From assembly GCA_900321515.1 (NCBI GenBank), contig ONWI01000239.1, positions 1-8,360 of the forward strand: DNA of 8,360 nucleotides, written 5' to 3'. Each line of letters opens with the position of its first letter. Position 1 is the first letter of the stretch. The notes below the pieces were generated by a model. It did no database searches and was not told where the DNA came from. It saw nothing but the letters and a program-made list of their open reading frames with translations. The translations under genes were made by a program, and so were the position numbers. Below are positions 1 through 6,785 of this stretch, one piece after another. Source of the stretch: an uncultured Eubacteriales bacterium (GTDB taxonomy: Bacteria; Bacillota; Clostridia; Oscillospirales; Acutalibacteraceae).

Positions 1-6
1 ATGTCA

Positions 7-35
7 TTGACAAATACAGCCTCTCATACTAATAT
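7..35 (+). promoter_or_regulatory. Sigma-A-type promoter of the small lipoprotein gene
   Basis: A perfect -35 box TTGACA lies at 7-12. A 17-base spacer separates it from TAATAT at 30-35, which matches the -10 consensus at four of six positions. Transcription would start near 42, about 30 bases before the lipoprotein ATG at 74. The perfect -35 and ideal spacing make it credible, while the -10 is only fair. Confidence 0.5.
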
Positions 36-73
36 ATAAATTGAATTAAACTATTCAAAGAAGGTAATGCAAA

Positions 74-412
74 ATGAAAATCATTATCCGCAAGACTGCT
101 CTGTTTATTGTCACAATCACCGCGCTCCTTGCGTTGCTCTGCTCATGCGGTTCCGAGCTGGACGGAACATGGAGATCATGTGAGGATGAAGATACCAGAA
201 TCAGGATCTCAGGCGAAAATGTCAGAATAACATACGATGAATTTCGCATTGAAGGTACATATGAGATTGATGACGATAATAATATTATATTTCACCTGAC
301 CGACAAAAACGGCAACAAATATAAAATATCAGCTACATATTCCACAGATCAGAAGAACAAGACCCTCACACTTGTCAATCCAAAAGGAGACATTGAGGTT
401 TTTGAAAAATAA
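74..412 (+). CDS. Small lipoprotein with a GTW (lipocalin-like) beta domain
   Basis: This 112-residue protein is probably a surface lipoprotein of unknown function. Residues 1-24 form a lipoprotein signal peptide: Lys and Arg at the start, a hydrophobic core, then a lipobox Leu-Cys-Ser-Cys, with Cys25 the likely lipidated residue (Cys23 fits the -3/-1 rule worse). The mature part, about 88 residues, begins with a Gly-Thr-Trp motif at about 31-33 and alternates short polar and hydrophobic stretches, as expected of a small beta barrel or sheet. Such GTW domains are common in clostridial lipoproteins annotated as lipocalin-like, but I could not confirm a family. The ATG is supported by AAAGAAGG at 57-64, nine bases upstream. 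The gene stands alone and converges on the DNA glycosylase gene. The coding call is firm and no activity can be assigned. Confidence 0.85.
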   Translation: MKIIIRKTALFIVTITALLALLCSCGSELDGTWRSCEDEDTRIRISGENVRITYDEFRIEGTYEIDDDNNIIFHLTDKNGNKYKISATYSTDQKNKTLTLVNPKGDIEVFEK

Positions 413-446
413 TAGTGCCGGCAATTATTGACCATGAAATCAGAAA

Positions 447-472
447 AATATTCCGAATTTTAATATTTGTTA
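447..472. terminator. Weak AT-only inverted repeat between convergent genes
   Basis: Between the lipoprotein stop and the glycosylase stop there is an AAATATT ... AATATTT inverted repeat with a short loop, followed on the + strand by a T-rich stretch. The stem is all A-T, so it would be a poor intrinsic terminator. It is listed because the convergent arrangement calls for termination here and nothing better is visible in this 78-base gap. Confidence 0.2.
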
Positions 473-490
473 TCTTTATTGCAATCCGTA

Positions 491-1354
491 TTATTTATTT
501 TTAACGAATTTTTCAGGATGACGGCGTATGTATTCAAAAATGTACTGCTGTGCTACTCCTGCATATTGACTTCCTATCAAAGCCGTGCCGCCTGTGAATT
601 CAGTCTCAAGCGCACGGCGAATCCATACGTCTACAGGGAAGCACTCCAGCCGCCCGAAACCGTAAAGCAAAGCGCACTCAGCAACCTTTGGACCAACGCC
701 CTTCAGAGAAAGCAGTATCTTACGAGCCTCGTCTATCGGGGCTTTTTTTATGTATTCAAAATCAATGTCTCCATGCGCGACCCGCCTTGACACTTCAGTG
801 AGATATGAGGCTCGGTAACCGCAGCCAATCTCCTTGAATGTCTCTTCCGAAACGTCAGAAAGCGCCTGCGGGGTAGGAAACGCGTATCCGTCGGCTTTAT
901 CACGGGCGGATTCCGCGTTTGCGGCAGGTTCTCCGTAATTCAGACAAAGTCTTGAAATAATTCCTCTAATTCGCGGAATATTGTTGTTCTGTGAGATTAC
1001 AAATGAACATAGAGCCTCCCAAGGCTCCTGTGCCAGAATATGAACTCCCGCGGCATATTGAGCGCTGTCGGCAAGTCTCGGCTCAATACCGGTTACAATT
1101 CTGCTAATTGCTTCATAATCACGGTCCATGTCGAGATAATTTCGCCATACCGATTCGTAATCATCCGCGTCAGCACCATAAATTGTCAGACCGTCGTCGT
1201 CCTGTTCTATTTCAACATACCTGCCGAAGGCAGTGCCGCAAAGTCTGCCGTCAAATTTGCTCCATCTGAAGCACTGTCCGCTGGTCAGTGTGTCAGCAGC
1301 AGAAAATTGCTTATGTACTGCCGTAATGTGATAATTACAATTATGAACTGCCAA
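491..1354 (-). CDS. ogg: 8-oxoguanine DNA glycosylase/AP lyase (OGG1 type)
   Basis: This 287-residue base-excision repair enzyme would remove oxidised guanine from DNA and nick the abasic site. It shows the OGG1 layout. An N-terminal domain carries SGQCFRW (25-31), the usual start of this family in Firmicutes. The helical core follows, with SQNNNIPRI (121-129) matching the conserved asparagine-rich motif. The helix-hairpin-helix LKGVGPKVA (217-225) contains Lys223, the expected Schiff-base lysine. A little further on, FPVDVW holds Asp242, the catalytic aspartate. All key residues are present and the length is normal. The start is a TTG: a stop lies seven codons upstream in frame and there is no ATG or GTG. 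AGGG sits 11 bases upstream, while the closer AGAGGA abuts the TTG, so initiation may be weak. The gene has its own strong promoter upstream. Some databases would label it DNA-3-methyladenine glycosylase 2. Confidence 0.92.
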   Translation of the reverse strand: MAVHNCNYHITAVHKQFSAADTLTSGQCFRWSKFDGRLCGTAFGRYVEIEQDDDGLTIYGADADDYESVWRNYLDMDRDYEAISRIVTGIEPRLADSAQYAAGVHILAQEPWEALCSFVISQNNNIPRIRGIISRLCLNYGEPAANAESARDKADGYAFPTPQALSDVSEETFKEIGCGYRASYLTEVSRRVAHGDIDFEYIKKAPIDEARKILLSLKGVGPKVAECALLYGFGRLECFPVDVWIRRALETEFTGGTALIGSQYAGVAQQYIFEYIRRHPEKFVKNK

Positions 1355-1393
1355 TCCTCTATTTTCCCTGCTTTCTTAAAATAATATCAATAT

Positions 1394-1422
1394 ATTATAT
1401 CACACATACTCAGCCTGTTCAA
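1394..1422 (-). promoter_or_regulatory. Extended -10 promoter of the glycosylase gene
   Basis: Read on the - strand, TTGAAC (1422-1417) is followed by a 17-base spacer and a perfect TATAAT (1399-1394). The TG of an extended -10 (TGA-TATAAT) stands directly before it. The start point would fall near 1387, about 33 bases before the TTG start codon of the glycosylase. This gives the repair gene transcription independent of the peptidase gene upstream. Confidence 0.65.
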
Positions 1423-1453
1423 CATTATTAATCAATTGCACACAAATAATTAA

Positions 1454-1482
1454 TTGCTCTTTTCCGATAAGTATGATATAAT
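1454..1482 (+). promoter_or_regulatory. Promoter-like site reading antisense into the M14 peptidase gene
   Basis: On the + strand, TTGCTC (1454-1459), a 17-base spacer and a perfect TATAAT (1477-1482) preceded by TGA form an extended -10 promoter. The -35 matches only three of six positions. Transcription would begin near 1489 and run into the 3' end of the oppositely oriented peptidase gene at 1527. No convincing + strand gene follows. It lies back to back with the glycosylase promoter. It could be an antisense or small RNA promoter, or an accident of AT-rich DNA. Confidence 0.35.
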
Positions 1483-1526
1483 AATAGGTAAATAACTGTA
1501 TACAATTATCATTCTGCTTATAGCCT

Positions 1527-2453
1527 TCACATTGCTATTCCAAGCACAAGCATTTCCCTCAGCCTGTTGTAAAGGAAATGAAAGCTGCTAAGCGGAAGGG
1601 GACTTGCTCCGCTTCCGATCTCGACAGTAAACGCGGGAGCGTTAAACCTCTCCATAAACCAATCCTTAAGACCTGCGGAGCTTGCTGATTTCTCCGGCTC
1701 GCCAAGGGAATATCCTGATGACATGGCAAGAATCTTTGCCATGATGTGCGCCTTTGAAGGGGTATAATTGCGGTAACTCCAATATATTTCTTCTCCCGCC
1801 GAATGAAAGGCAATCAGGTGCCGGAATGCCTCTTTTTCACAAAGTCGGGTAACCGCTCTGGTTTCCGGTTCACTGACAGGATATTCACCCGCCCAGCCGT
1901 AAGGCGAAGGACCGTTTATTCCTCTTTCCATGGCTATAGCCCTCACATCGTCCCATCCGGCATTGAAATTGCGGTTGATATCCGCACCTCGCGCGTTTGC
2001 CTTCCACCTGCTGCAATAATCCCTGCTTTCGCGGCACTTCATCATAAGATCATCGCTGAGACACCCTTCCAATCCCGGAATATCGCTCCCGTTGACAGAT
2101 ATTTCAACCCCGTCCGGATTGACTACCGGGACTATTGTCAGACCTCCGGATTCGAGAAGTCTGCATATGTCCATATCGCATATTCTATCGCCTTTTGAGA
2201 AGGCATTCAGCAGTTCCTCCGCAAAATACATCAGCAGCAAAGAGGTAATCCATTCCCTTCCGTGTATCCCTCCGCAGTAAAGAACCTTCCTCTGACGGTT
2301 TCCTATGTGAAGCGAATGTATACCGCGTCCGAGCAGACTGCTGCCTATTACGGAGATATCAATAAGATCGCTGTATTTTTCAGACAGCATATGCAGCCAT
2401 GCGCTTACGCGGACGCTGTCAGGCGGCTCTATTCCCACAATTTTTCCTAACAT
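1527..2453 (-). CDS. M14-family zinc carboxypeptidase, probably gamma-D-glutamyl-diamino acid peptidase
   Basis: The 308-residue product is a metallopeptidase of the carboxypeptidase A clan. It has the full active site: His64 and Glu67 in GGIHGREW, a third zinc ligand His217 in IAFHSAGEE, the substrate-binding Asn160-Arg161 of NRNF, and the catalytic Glu278 in FTVEIGSG. The SEPETRA stretch is typical of bacterial members that cut peptidoglycan stem peptides (Bacillus endopeptidase I/YqgT relatives), so gamma-D-Glu-diamino acid cleavage is the likely reaction, inferred from family. There is no signal peptide or cell-wall-binding domain, which points to cytoplasmic turnover of imported muropeptides rather than wall remodelling. 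Three in-frame ATGs are possible: 2483, 2459 and 2453. Only 2453 has a good site, a GGGG run eight bases upstream, whereas 2483 has none, so the shorter form is chosen. It is divergent from the Nudix gene. Confidence 0.88.
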   Translation of the reverse strand: MLGKIVGIEPPDSVRVSAWLHMLSEKYSDLIDISVIGSSLLGRGIHSLHIGNRQRKVLYCGGIHGREWITSLLLMYFAEELLNAFSKGDRICDMDICRLLESGGLTIVPVVNPDGVEISVNGSDIPGLEGCLSDDLMMKCRESRDYCSRWKANARGADINRNFNAGWDDVRAIAMERGINGPSPYGWAGEYPVSEPETRAVTRLCEKEAFRHLIAFHSAGEEIYWSYRNYTPSKAHIMAKILAMSSGYSLGEPEKSASSAGLKDWFMERFNAPAFTVEIGSGASPLPLSSFHFLYNRLREMLVLGIAM

Positions 2454-2575
2454 TTCCATTTCCCCTTTTCCGGATGGATTCATGAATAATAATATGACAT
2501 GCCATGAATTTTAATCACATAACTTCTATTATCTAATAACAGATTATATTATACTTCACAAAGGAGCATACCGCA

Positions 2576-3142
2576 ATGGATAATTCAAACAATAGCAGTT
2601 ACGATAAGCTGAAGGAAAAAACTCTCTCCAGAACCTATCACTTCAAAGGAAGGATAATCAATCTGCGTGTGGACGATGTGGAGCTTTCCGACGGAAGCAC
2701 CTCAATCAGGGAAATAATCGAACATCCCGGAGGCGTCTGCGTCGCCGCCGTTACACCCGACGGCAAGCTCCCGTTTGTCAGACAATTCAGATACCCATAT
2801 ATGGAAATAGTCACGGAATTGCCCGCAGGCAAGCTGGAAAAGGGTGAGGATCCTTTAGAAGCAATTAAGCGTGAACTTGCCGAAGAGGTTGGCGCACACG
2901 GCACTAACTGGAGATTCATGGGCAATCTCTATCCATCTCCCGGCTACTGCGGAGAGATAATCAGGCTCTTTGCCTGCGATATCGACGTATCCGGCGAAAG
3001 TCACCCTGACGAAGGAGAATTCCTGGAGGTGGAATACATCCCGCTGGAAAAGGCAGTGGAAATGGTGCTCGCAGGAGAACTGCCGGATGCAAAAACCCAG
3101 ACTCTTGTCCTTAAGCTGATGGCGGAAAAGTCCGGAAAATAA
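2576..3142 (+). CDS. nudF: Nudix hydrolase, ADP-ribose pyrophosphatase type
   Basis: This 188-residue cytoplasmic enzyme is predicted to split ADP-ribose into AMP and ribose 5-phosphate, clearing a reactive NAD breakdown product. The Nudix box is perfect. It starts at Gly85, followed by Glu91, then Arg99-Glu100-Leu101, Glu103-Glu104 and Gly106, giving the magnesium-binding GX5EX7REUXEEXGU pattern. A proline 16 residues after the box (Pro122, in YPSPG) is the hallmark of the ADP-ribose subfamily. The N-terminal strands with RVDDVELSDG and the EHPGGV segment also fit NudF/YqkG-like proteins, and the length is normal. The ATG has AAAGGAG at 2560-2566, nine bases upstream. It is divergent from the M14 peptidase across a 122-base AT-rich gap in which I found no convincing promoter. 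The assignment to ADP-ribose is by motif; other nucleoside diphosphate derivatives are possible. Confidence 0.92.
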   Translation: MDNSNNSSYDKLKEKTLSRTYHFKGRIINLRVDDVELSDGSTSIREIIEHPGGVCVAAVTPDGKLPFVRQFRYPYMEIVTELPAGKLEKGEDPLEAIKRELAEEVGAHGTNWRFMGNLYPSPGYCGEIIRLFACDIDVSGESHPDEGEFLEVEYIPLEKAVEMVLAGELPDAKTQTLVLKLMAEKSGK

Positions 3143-3204
3143 CCTGATAACGGCATTTTAACCAATTTTATTATTAAATCCTTTATTTTGTAACTATAAA
3201 CATA

Positions 3205-3233
3205 TTGCATTATTTTAAGTTTTACGGTAGAAT
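3205..3233 (+). promoter_or_regulatory. Promoter of the repeat-protein operon
   Basis: TTGCAT at 3205-3210, a 17-base spacer and TAGAAT at 3228-3233 (five of six matches to the -10 consensus) make a sigma-A-type promoter. The start point would be near 3240, leaving a leader of about 60 bases, including a T8-T9 tract, before the TTG start at 3302. It is the only good candidate in the 159-base gap after the Nudix gene. No clear terminator hairpin for the Nudix gene was seen in the gap. Confidence 0.5.
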
Positions 3234-3301
3234 AATATGAATTTCTTTTTTTTACATATTATCAAACCGATGTTATCAAAAAAGGTGACGGTGAAAAAGT
3301 A

Positions 3302-4870
3302 TTGAACTACGGCGGCAATAGAAATTACGGCTCTTCACAAAACAGAAATTCACGTTCATCAGGAGGCTATTCCGGAAACGGATATCCAAAAAGAAATAAC
3401 ACACGCTCTTCGGGCAATTATTCCCGCAGTTCCTACTCTGACAGCAACTATACGGAAAGCAGAAGCCCCCGCCCCTCGGATAATTATTCCGCAAGCGGAT
3501 ATCCAAATAGAAACAACACCCGATCTCCGGGCAGTCGCTCGCGCGGTTCCTACTCTAACGGCAATTACACGGAAAGCAGAAGCCCCCGCCCTTCGGATAA
3601 TTATTCCGCAAGCGGATATCCAAATAGAAACAATACCCGATCTTCGGGCAGTCGCTCACGCGGTTCCTACTCCAACGGCAATTACACGGAAAGCAGAAGT
3701 GCCCGCCCTTCGGATAATTATTCCGCAAGCGGATATCCAAAAAGAAACAACACCCGATCTTCGGGCAGTCGCTCACGCGGTTCCTACTCCAACGACAATT
3801 ACACGGAAAGCAGAAGTCCCCGTTCCTCCGGCAGCTACTCAAGGAACGGATATTCACATAATGGCAGAACATCGTCGGCAAAATCCTACCGCAAGACGAA
3901 AAATAGTGATAATATGCCGATTTCGGTATTTATCGGCATAGGTATAACAGCAATCGCCGTTATTGCGCTTATCATTTCGGTTTCCGCAAACAGCGGCAAA
4001 TCTAAAAACCGTCAGTCATCATATGACGACAGCATAGTATCCCAATCCGACGCAAGCGGCACTACTGTCATCGAAGTGCCGGAGGATGAAAACGAGTCTG
4101 ACGAATCTGCGTCTTCCAGACTGATGACACAGAGCTTTGTCGGCACATGGTATAAAACCGATGTTCCCCAATCTCAGAAGGCTGAATTCATTGTCACCAT
4201 GCAGTATGAGGACAGTTTTGAATTCCGCCTTGAAATCTGGAACGAAGACAAAAGCGTAGCAATAAATGAAACTGCGTTCTATATAGATGAAACGCACGCC
4301 CAATATTCGCCCAAGCAAAACAGCAACATCATTTTTGAACGCGGCACAGATTATATCAACATCACCCACAACGGAAGTAATTCTTCAATCGGCATAGGAA
4401 AAAAATATAATATAGACGGAAAATTCACTCTGATGAAGCCAGATTATGCTTCAGAAGCCACCGCAACATCCACCCAAACATCAAATTCAACATACGACTA
4501 TAATATCTACAAGTCCGACGCGACAGTATCCGCGCTGTCAGGCACACTGTCTTCGGATGATTATGCCCTATATAAGGATATGATGAAAAACGGTCTTAAA
4601 TCGCCGATTGATTATGAGCGCACCACTGATAAAAACGGTCATCTTGTCAATGTTGATTCACAATTGAATGCCGTCAAATATTACGCTCACTCAAACAGCA
4701 ATGGCTACGACATGATATTGATTTGTTCTGACAACGCGAATTTTTACCTGTTGTTTTACAACAACGAAGAAATTATTTACTACACGAACGACAAAAAATT
4801 CTCATCAAAAATGCCGGAATCGTTCCAGGCGGTTGCAAAAGCAAAGGATATAAAGCCAACATTCAGATAG
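3302..4870 (+). CDS. Single-pass membrane protein with a 39-residue-repeat Arg/Ser/Tyr-rich disordered arm
   Basis: I do not recognise this 522-residue protein. Residues 1-204 are low-complexity, rich in Arg, Ser, Gly, Asn and Tyr, nearly free of hydrophobic residues, and built from four 39-residue repeats (about 28-183) around the motif RSRGSYSNGNYTESRSPRPS. A single membrane helix spans about 206-228, flanked by basic residues. The strong positive charge of the arm places it in the cytoplasm. Outside come an acidic Ser/Glu linker (240-272), a domain starting with a GTW motif (281-283) and running to about 380, a Ser/Thr linker (383-400), and a second unrecognised domain (about 410-522). The start is TTG: it is the only common start codon after the in-frame stop at 3233, with GGTGA seven bases and AAAGGTGA 13 bases upstream. 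It is the first gene of a three-gene unit, 29 bases before the next. Reading frame and membrane helix are secure; function is unknown. Confidence 0.8.
   Translation: MNYGGNRNYGSSQNRNSRSSGGYSGNGYPKRNNTRSSGNYSRSSYSDSNYTESRSPRPSDNYSASGYPNRNNTRSPGSRSRGSYSNGNYTESRSPRPSDNYSASGYPNRNNTRSSGSRSRGSYSNGNYTESRSARPSDNYSASGYPKRNNTRSSGSRSRGSYSNDNYTESRSPRSSGSYSRNGYSHNGRTSSAKSYRKTKNSDNMPISVFIGIGITAIAVIALIISVSANSGKSKNRQSSYDDSIVSQSDASGTTVIEVPEDENESDESASSRLMTQSFVGTWYKTDVPQSQKAEFIVTMQYEDSFEFRLEIWNEDKSVAINETAFYIDETHAQYSPKQNSNIIFERGTDYINITHNGSNSSIGIGKKYNIDGKFTLMKPDYASEATATSTQTSNSTYDYNIYKSDATVSALSGTLSSDDYALYKDMMKNGLKSPIDYERTTDKNGHLVNVDSQLNAVKYYAHSNSNGYDMILICSDNANFYLLFYNNEEIIYYTNDKKFSSKMPESFQAVAKAKDIKPTFR
3381..3848 (+). 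repeat. Four tandem 117-bp in-frame repeats
   Basis: The word GATATCC recurs at 3381, 3498, 3615 and 3732, and a decayed GATATTC at 3849, each exactly 117 bases apart. The array is therefore four units of 39 codons. The two middle units differ at only about six of 117 positions by eye. Unit 1 diverges mainly in its central part, and unit 4 diverges in its last 30 bases, so similarity fades towards both edges. This is the pattern left by tandem duplication through slippage or unequal crossing over. The long in-frame unit and lack of unique spacers exclude a CRISPR array. Confidence 0.95.
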
Positions 4871-4899
4871 TATCCGATTCCGGAAAGGAGGCAGACGCC

Positions 4900-5613
4900 A
4901 TGAGTACCTTCAATCTTTTGATCATACTGCTGTTTATACTGCTTTTCGGTGCAAGACTTTTCATGTATTGCGTCAACATTGATATGCCGCTGGTCTCGGA
5001 AATCATCACACTTGTTATGATGCTGATGCTGTTGTCTGAATTTATTATTGCGGTCTTTGAATTTCCCGCGGTAATAATTGACGGAATATTATATATATGT
5101 ATGGGCAACAAAGCTATTGCCATAGGCTGCGGTGTGGTCATATTTATCGTATTTGTCTTTATCTTTATAATAATATACCCTAAAATAAACTGGAAAAAAA
5201 TACTCTCATTTTCACCATTGAAATATGCAATAATCGGATTGCTTCTGATATTCTTAACTATTTACACTGAACTTTTCAACGGAAGCTATTCCTTTAAGGA
5301 TCTGGATGAATACAACGAATTCAAGCAGGAATTTTCTCAGTATGACAACCATTTCTGGCCAACCAAGTTCATTCGTGACACCGAAGACAACGGCAGGGAA
5401 TTTCTCAACAAAACCTCGGTGTACCCGTGGGACGTTTCACTTTCCGACGGCAGGCAATTTGCTTATAAAGTGATCACATATTTTGACGAAAGTGAGCTTT
5501 CCAATAAACCGACTCTGTATTATTACCCATTCACCTACAACACATATGCGGGAATTGATCCGAAACCTCTTGTGAATACCGATACAGTATCGGCAAGTGA
5601 CATAAAAAAGTGA
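4900..5613 (+). CDS. Multi-pass membrane protein with soluble C-terminal domain, unknown function
   Basis: The 237-residue product is an integral membrane protein that I do not recognise. Hydrophobic segments lie at about 5-24, 33-60, 73-93 and 107-124. The last third (125-237) is polar, rich in Tyr, Asp, Asn and Phe, and should form a soluble domain. The basic loop between the last two helices (about 94-106, with four lysines) is expected to be cytoplasmic, which would put the C-terminal domain outside the cell. That topology is inferred from the positive-inside rule. The ATG has an excellent AAAGGAGG at 4884-4891, eight bases upstream. The gene begins 29 bases after the repeat protein ends and is followed closely by the SEC-C gene, so all three are probably cotranscribed. 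No catalytic motif or transporter signature was seen. Confidence 0.8.
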   Translation: MSTFNLLIILLFILLFGARLFMYCVNIDMPLVSEIITLVMMLMLLSEFIIAVFEFPAVIIDGILYICMGNKAIAIGCGVVIFIVFVFIFIIIYPKINWKKILSFSPLKYAIIGLLLIFLTIYTELFNGSYSFKDLDEYNEFKQEFSQYDNHFWPTKFIRDTEDNGREFLNKTSVYPWDVSLSDGRQFAYKVITYFDESELSNKPTLYYYPFTYNTYAGIDPKPLVNTDTVSASDIKK

Positions 5614-5658
5614 CCAGCTCTGAGATATGGATAAAATGTTCAAGAAAGGATGGTTAGC

Positions 5659-6762
5659 TTGTTGGATAAAAATAAAATTTCAAGCGAATATAAGGAATTA
5701 AAGCTTGTCAATCTGCTTGAATGCAGCAAAAAAAATCGTATAAAATCTATTGCCGAACGATATGGGGTAAAACTCACCGAAAAAAATACAAAGCAGCAGA
5801 TGATAGAGGCCGCTCTGCCCGCGATTGAAGTTAACTTTGGAATCAAATTGAAGCACTATTCCAAAGACGATCTTTCTCTCGCCATTAAAAGCTTTACAGA
5901 AGCCGAAATATCCGAGCAACTTGCCGAAGAAGTAATCAATTCAGCCCCGTTCGCTGACGGTGCAATATACATAATCGGAAAAAAGGACAAGCTGTTCGCA
6001 GCCATTCCCCACGAGCTTGCCGGCAAACTGATGATGCAATGCGTAACTCAATGCTTTGATAACAATTCAAGCGAGATCGAACGGTGTGCCAAAGCATGTG
6101 CGGCAATTTACGGCTGCTTCACTCCGAAACTTCTTGCAGACGCCGCTAACAGCGCATATTCAACCGGCATAACCGAACATGATGCGGGATGTTATCTTGC
6201 GTCCGCTGATAACAGTGAATTTACATTCTCCGACGGTATAGCTGTAAGTTCTTCCTGCGATTCACTTCAAATAATGCCCGAAGCCGCCGGAATGGACTAT
6301 TATATTCCGACGCGGGGCGAAATAGAATCATACGCCGCTTACGGAACCGACTCACACAATTACTATTATCGCCAGATCGTTAATTTTATTTTTAACTATA
6401 CCGGCATTACATATGACACTGCCAAAATAATATTACGCAACATATCGGATTTTTGCAGAACTCATGACAGTCTGTCCGTGGTATTTGAAATGCTGGAACA
6501 TTCCGGTATGAATTTATCGGCGGACAAATACAATTATTTACTCGGCATGATCGGAGAACTCAACAACCACACCCGTAAGCCCGTAATAAAAGGATACACA
6601 CCCGAAGAGGTTGACGGCTTTAAGCCCGTATCTGTTCCCATTGTTAAAATCGCCAAGGCAAAGCGCAAACCTGTAAGAACAGAACACAAAATAGGCAGAA
6701 ATGATCCATGTCCATGCGGAAGCGGAAAAAAATACAAAAAATGCTGCGGCAAAAACAAATGA
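5659..6762 (+). CDS. SEC-C zinc-motif protein with SAP/Rho-N-like N-terminus
   Basis: This 367-residue protein has no signal peptide or membrane segment and should be cytosolic. Its last 20 residues hold a textbook SEC-C motif, GRNDPCPCGSGKKYKKCC, with zinc ligands Cys351, Cys353, Cys362 and Cys363. In SecA the same motif binds SecB and ribosomes, and it is also found at the end of many otherwise unrelated proteins. Residues about 16-58 (two helices around a basic turn, ending in KQQMIEAALPAI) resemble SAP or Rho N-terminal domains, which often bind nucleic acid; this is a weak call. The middle, about 65-310, is helical and unrecognised. An ATG at 5650 is possible, but it overlaps the Shine-Dalgarno AAAGGA (5645-5650). 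The TTG at 5659 is eight bases after that site and is preferred. It is the last gene of the three-gene unit, before a hairpin terminator. Confidence 0.8.
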   Translation: MLDKNKISSEYKELKLVNLLECSKKNRIKSIAERYGVKLTEKNTKQQMIEAALPAIEVNFGIKLKHYSKDDLSLAIKSFTEAEISEQLAEEVINSAPFADGAIYIIGKKDKLFAAIPHELAGKLMMQCVTQCFDNNSSEIERCAKACAAIYGCFTPKLLADAANSAYSTGITEHDAGCYLASADNSEFTFSDGIAVSSSCDSLQIMPEAAGMDYYIPTRGEIESYAAYGTDSHNYYYRQIVNFIFNYTGITYDTAKIILRNISDFCRTHDSLSVVFEMLEHSGMNLSADKYNYLLGMIGELNNHTRKPVIKGYTPEEVDGFKPVSVPIVKIAKAKRKPVRTEHKIGRNDPCPCGSGKKYKKCCGKNK

Positions 6763-6785
6763 TCTCCTTCAAATAATAATAAATT

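Noticed and set aside
467..790. + strand open frame opposite the DNA glycosylase
   Set aside because: It lies fully antisense to a gene with an intact active site and shows no protein features.
1590..1614. Inverted repeat AAGCGGA/TCCGCTT downstream of the antisense promoter as a terminator
   Set aside because: The stem is only seven base pairs, there is no T-tract after it, and it falls in conserved peptidase coding sequence.
1579..1689. 36-codon + strand frame after the antisense promoter, preceded by AAAGGA
   Set aside because: The ribosome site is only one or two bases from the ATG, and the frame is fully antisense to the peptidase C-terminus. Chance is the simpler reading.
1803..2450. 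+ strand open frames opposite the M14 peptidase
   Set aside because: They are shadows of the peptidase coding strand, and none has a good start site.
2454..2575. Several TATAAT-like words in the gap between the peptidase and Nudix genes
   Set aside because: None is paired with a reasonable -35 box at 16-18 bases, so no single promoter could be chosen in this AT-rich stretch.
3381..3848. CRISPR-like regular spacing
   Set aside because: The units are 117 bp, continuous, in frame and similar throughout, with no unique spacers and no cas genes.
3276..3881. Cysteine-rich open frames on the - strand across the repeat array
   Set aside because: Because 117 is a multiple of three, every frame through the array repeats and stays open easily. 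The Cys-rich peptides are antisense readings of Arg/Ser/Gly codons, with no ribosome site.
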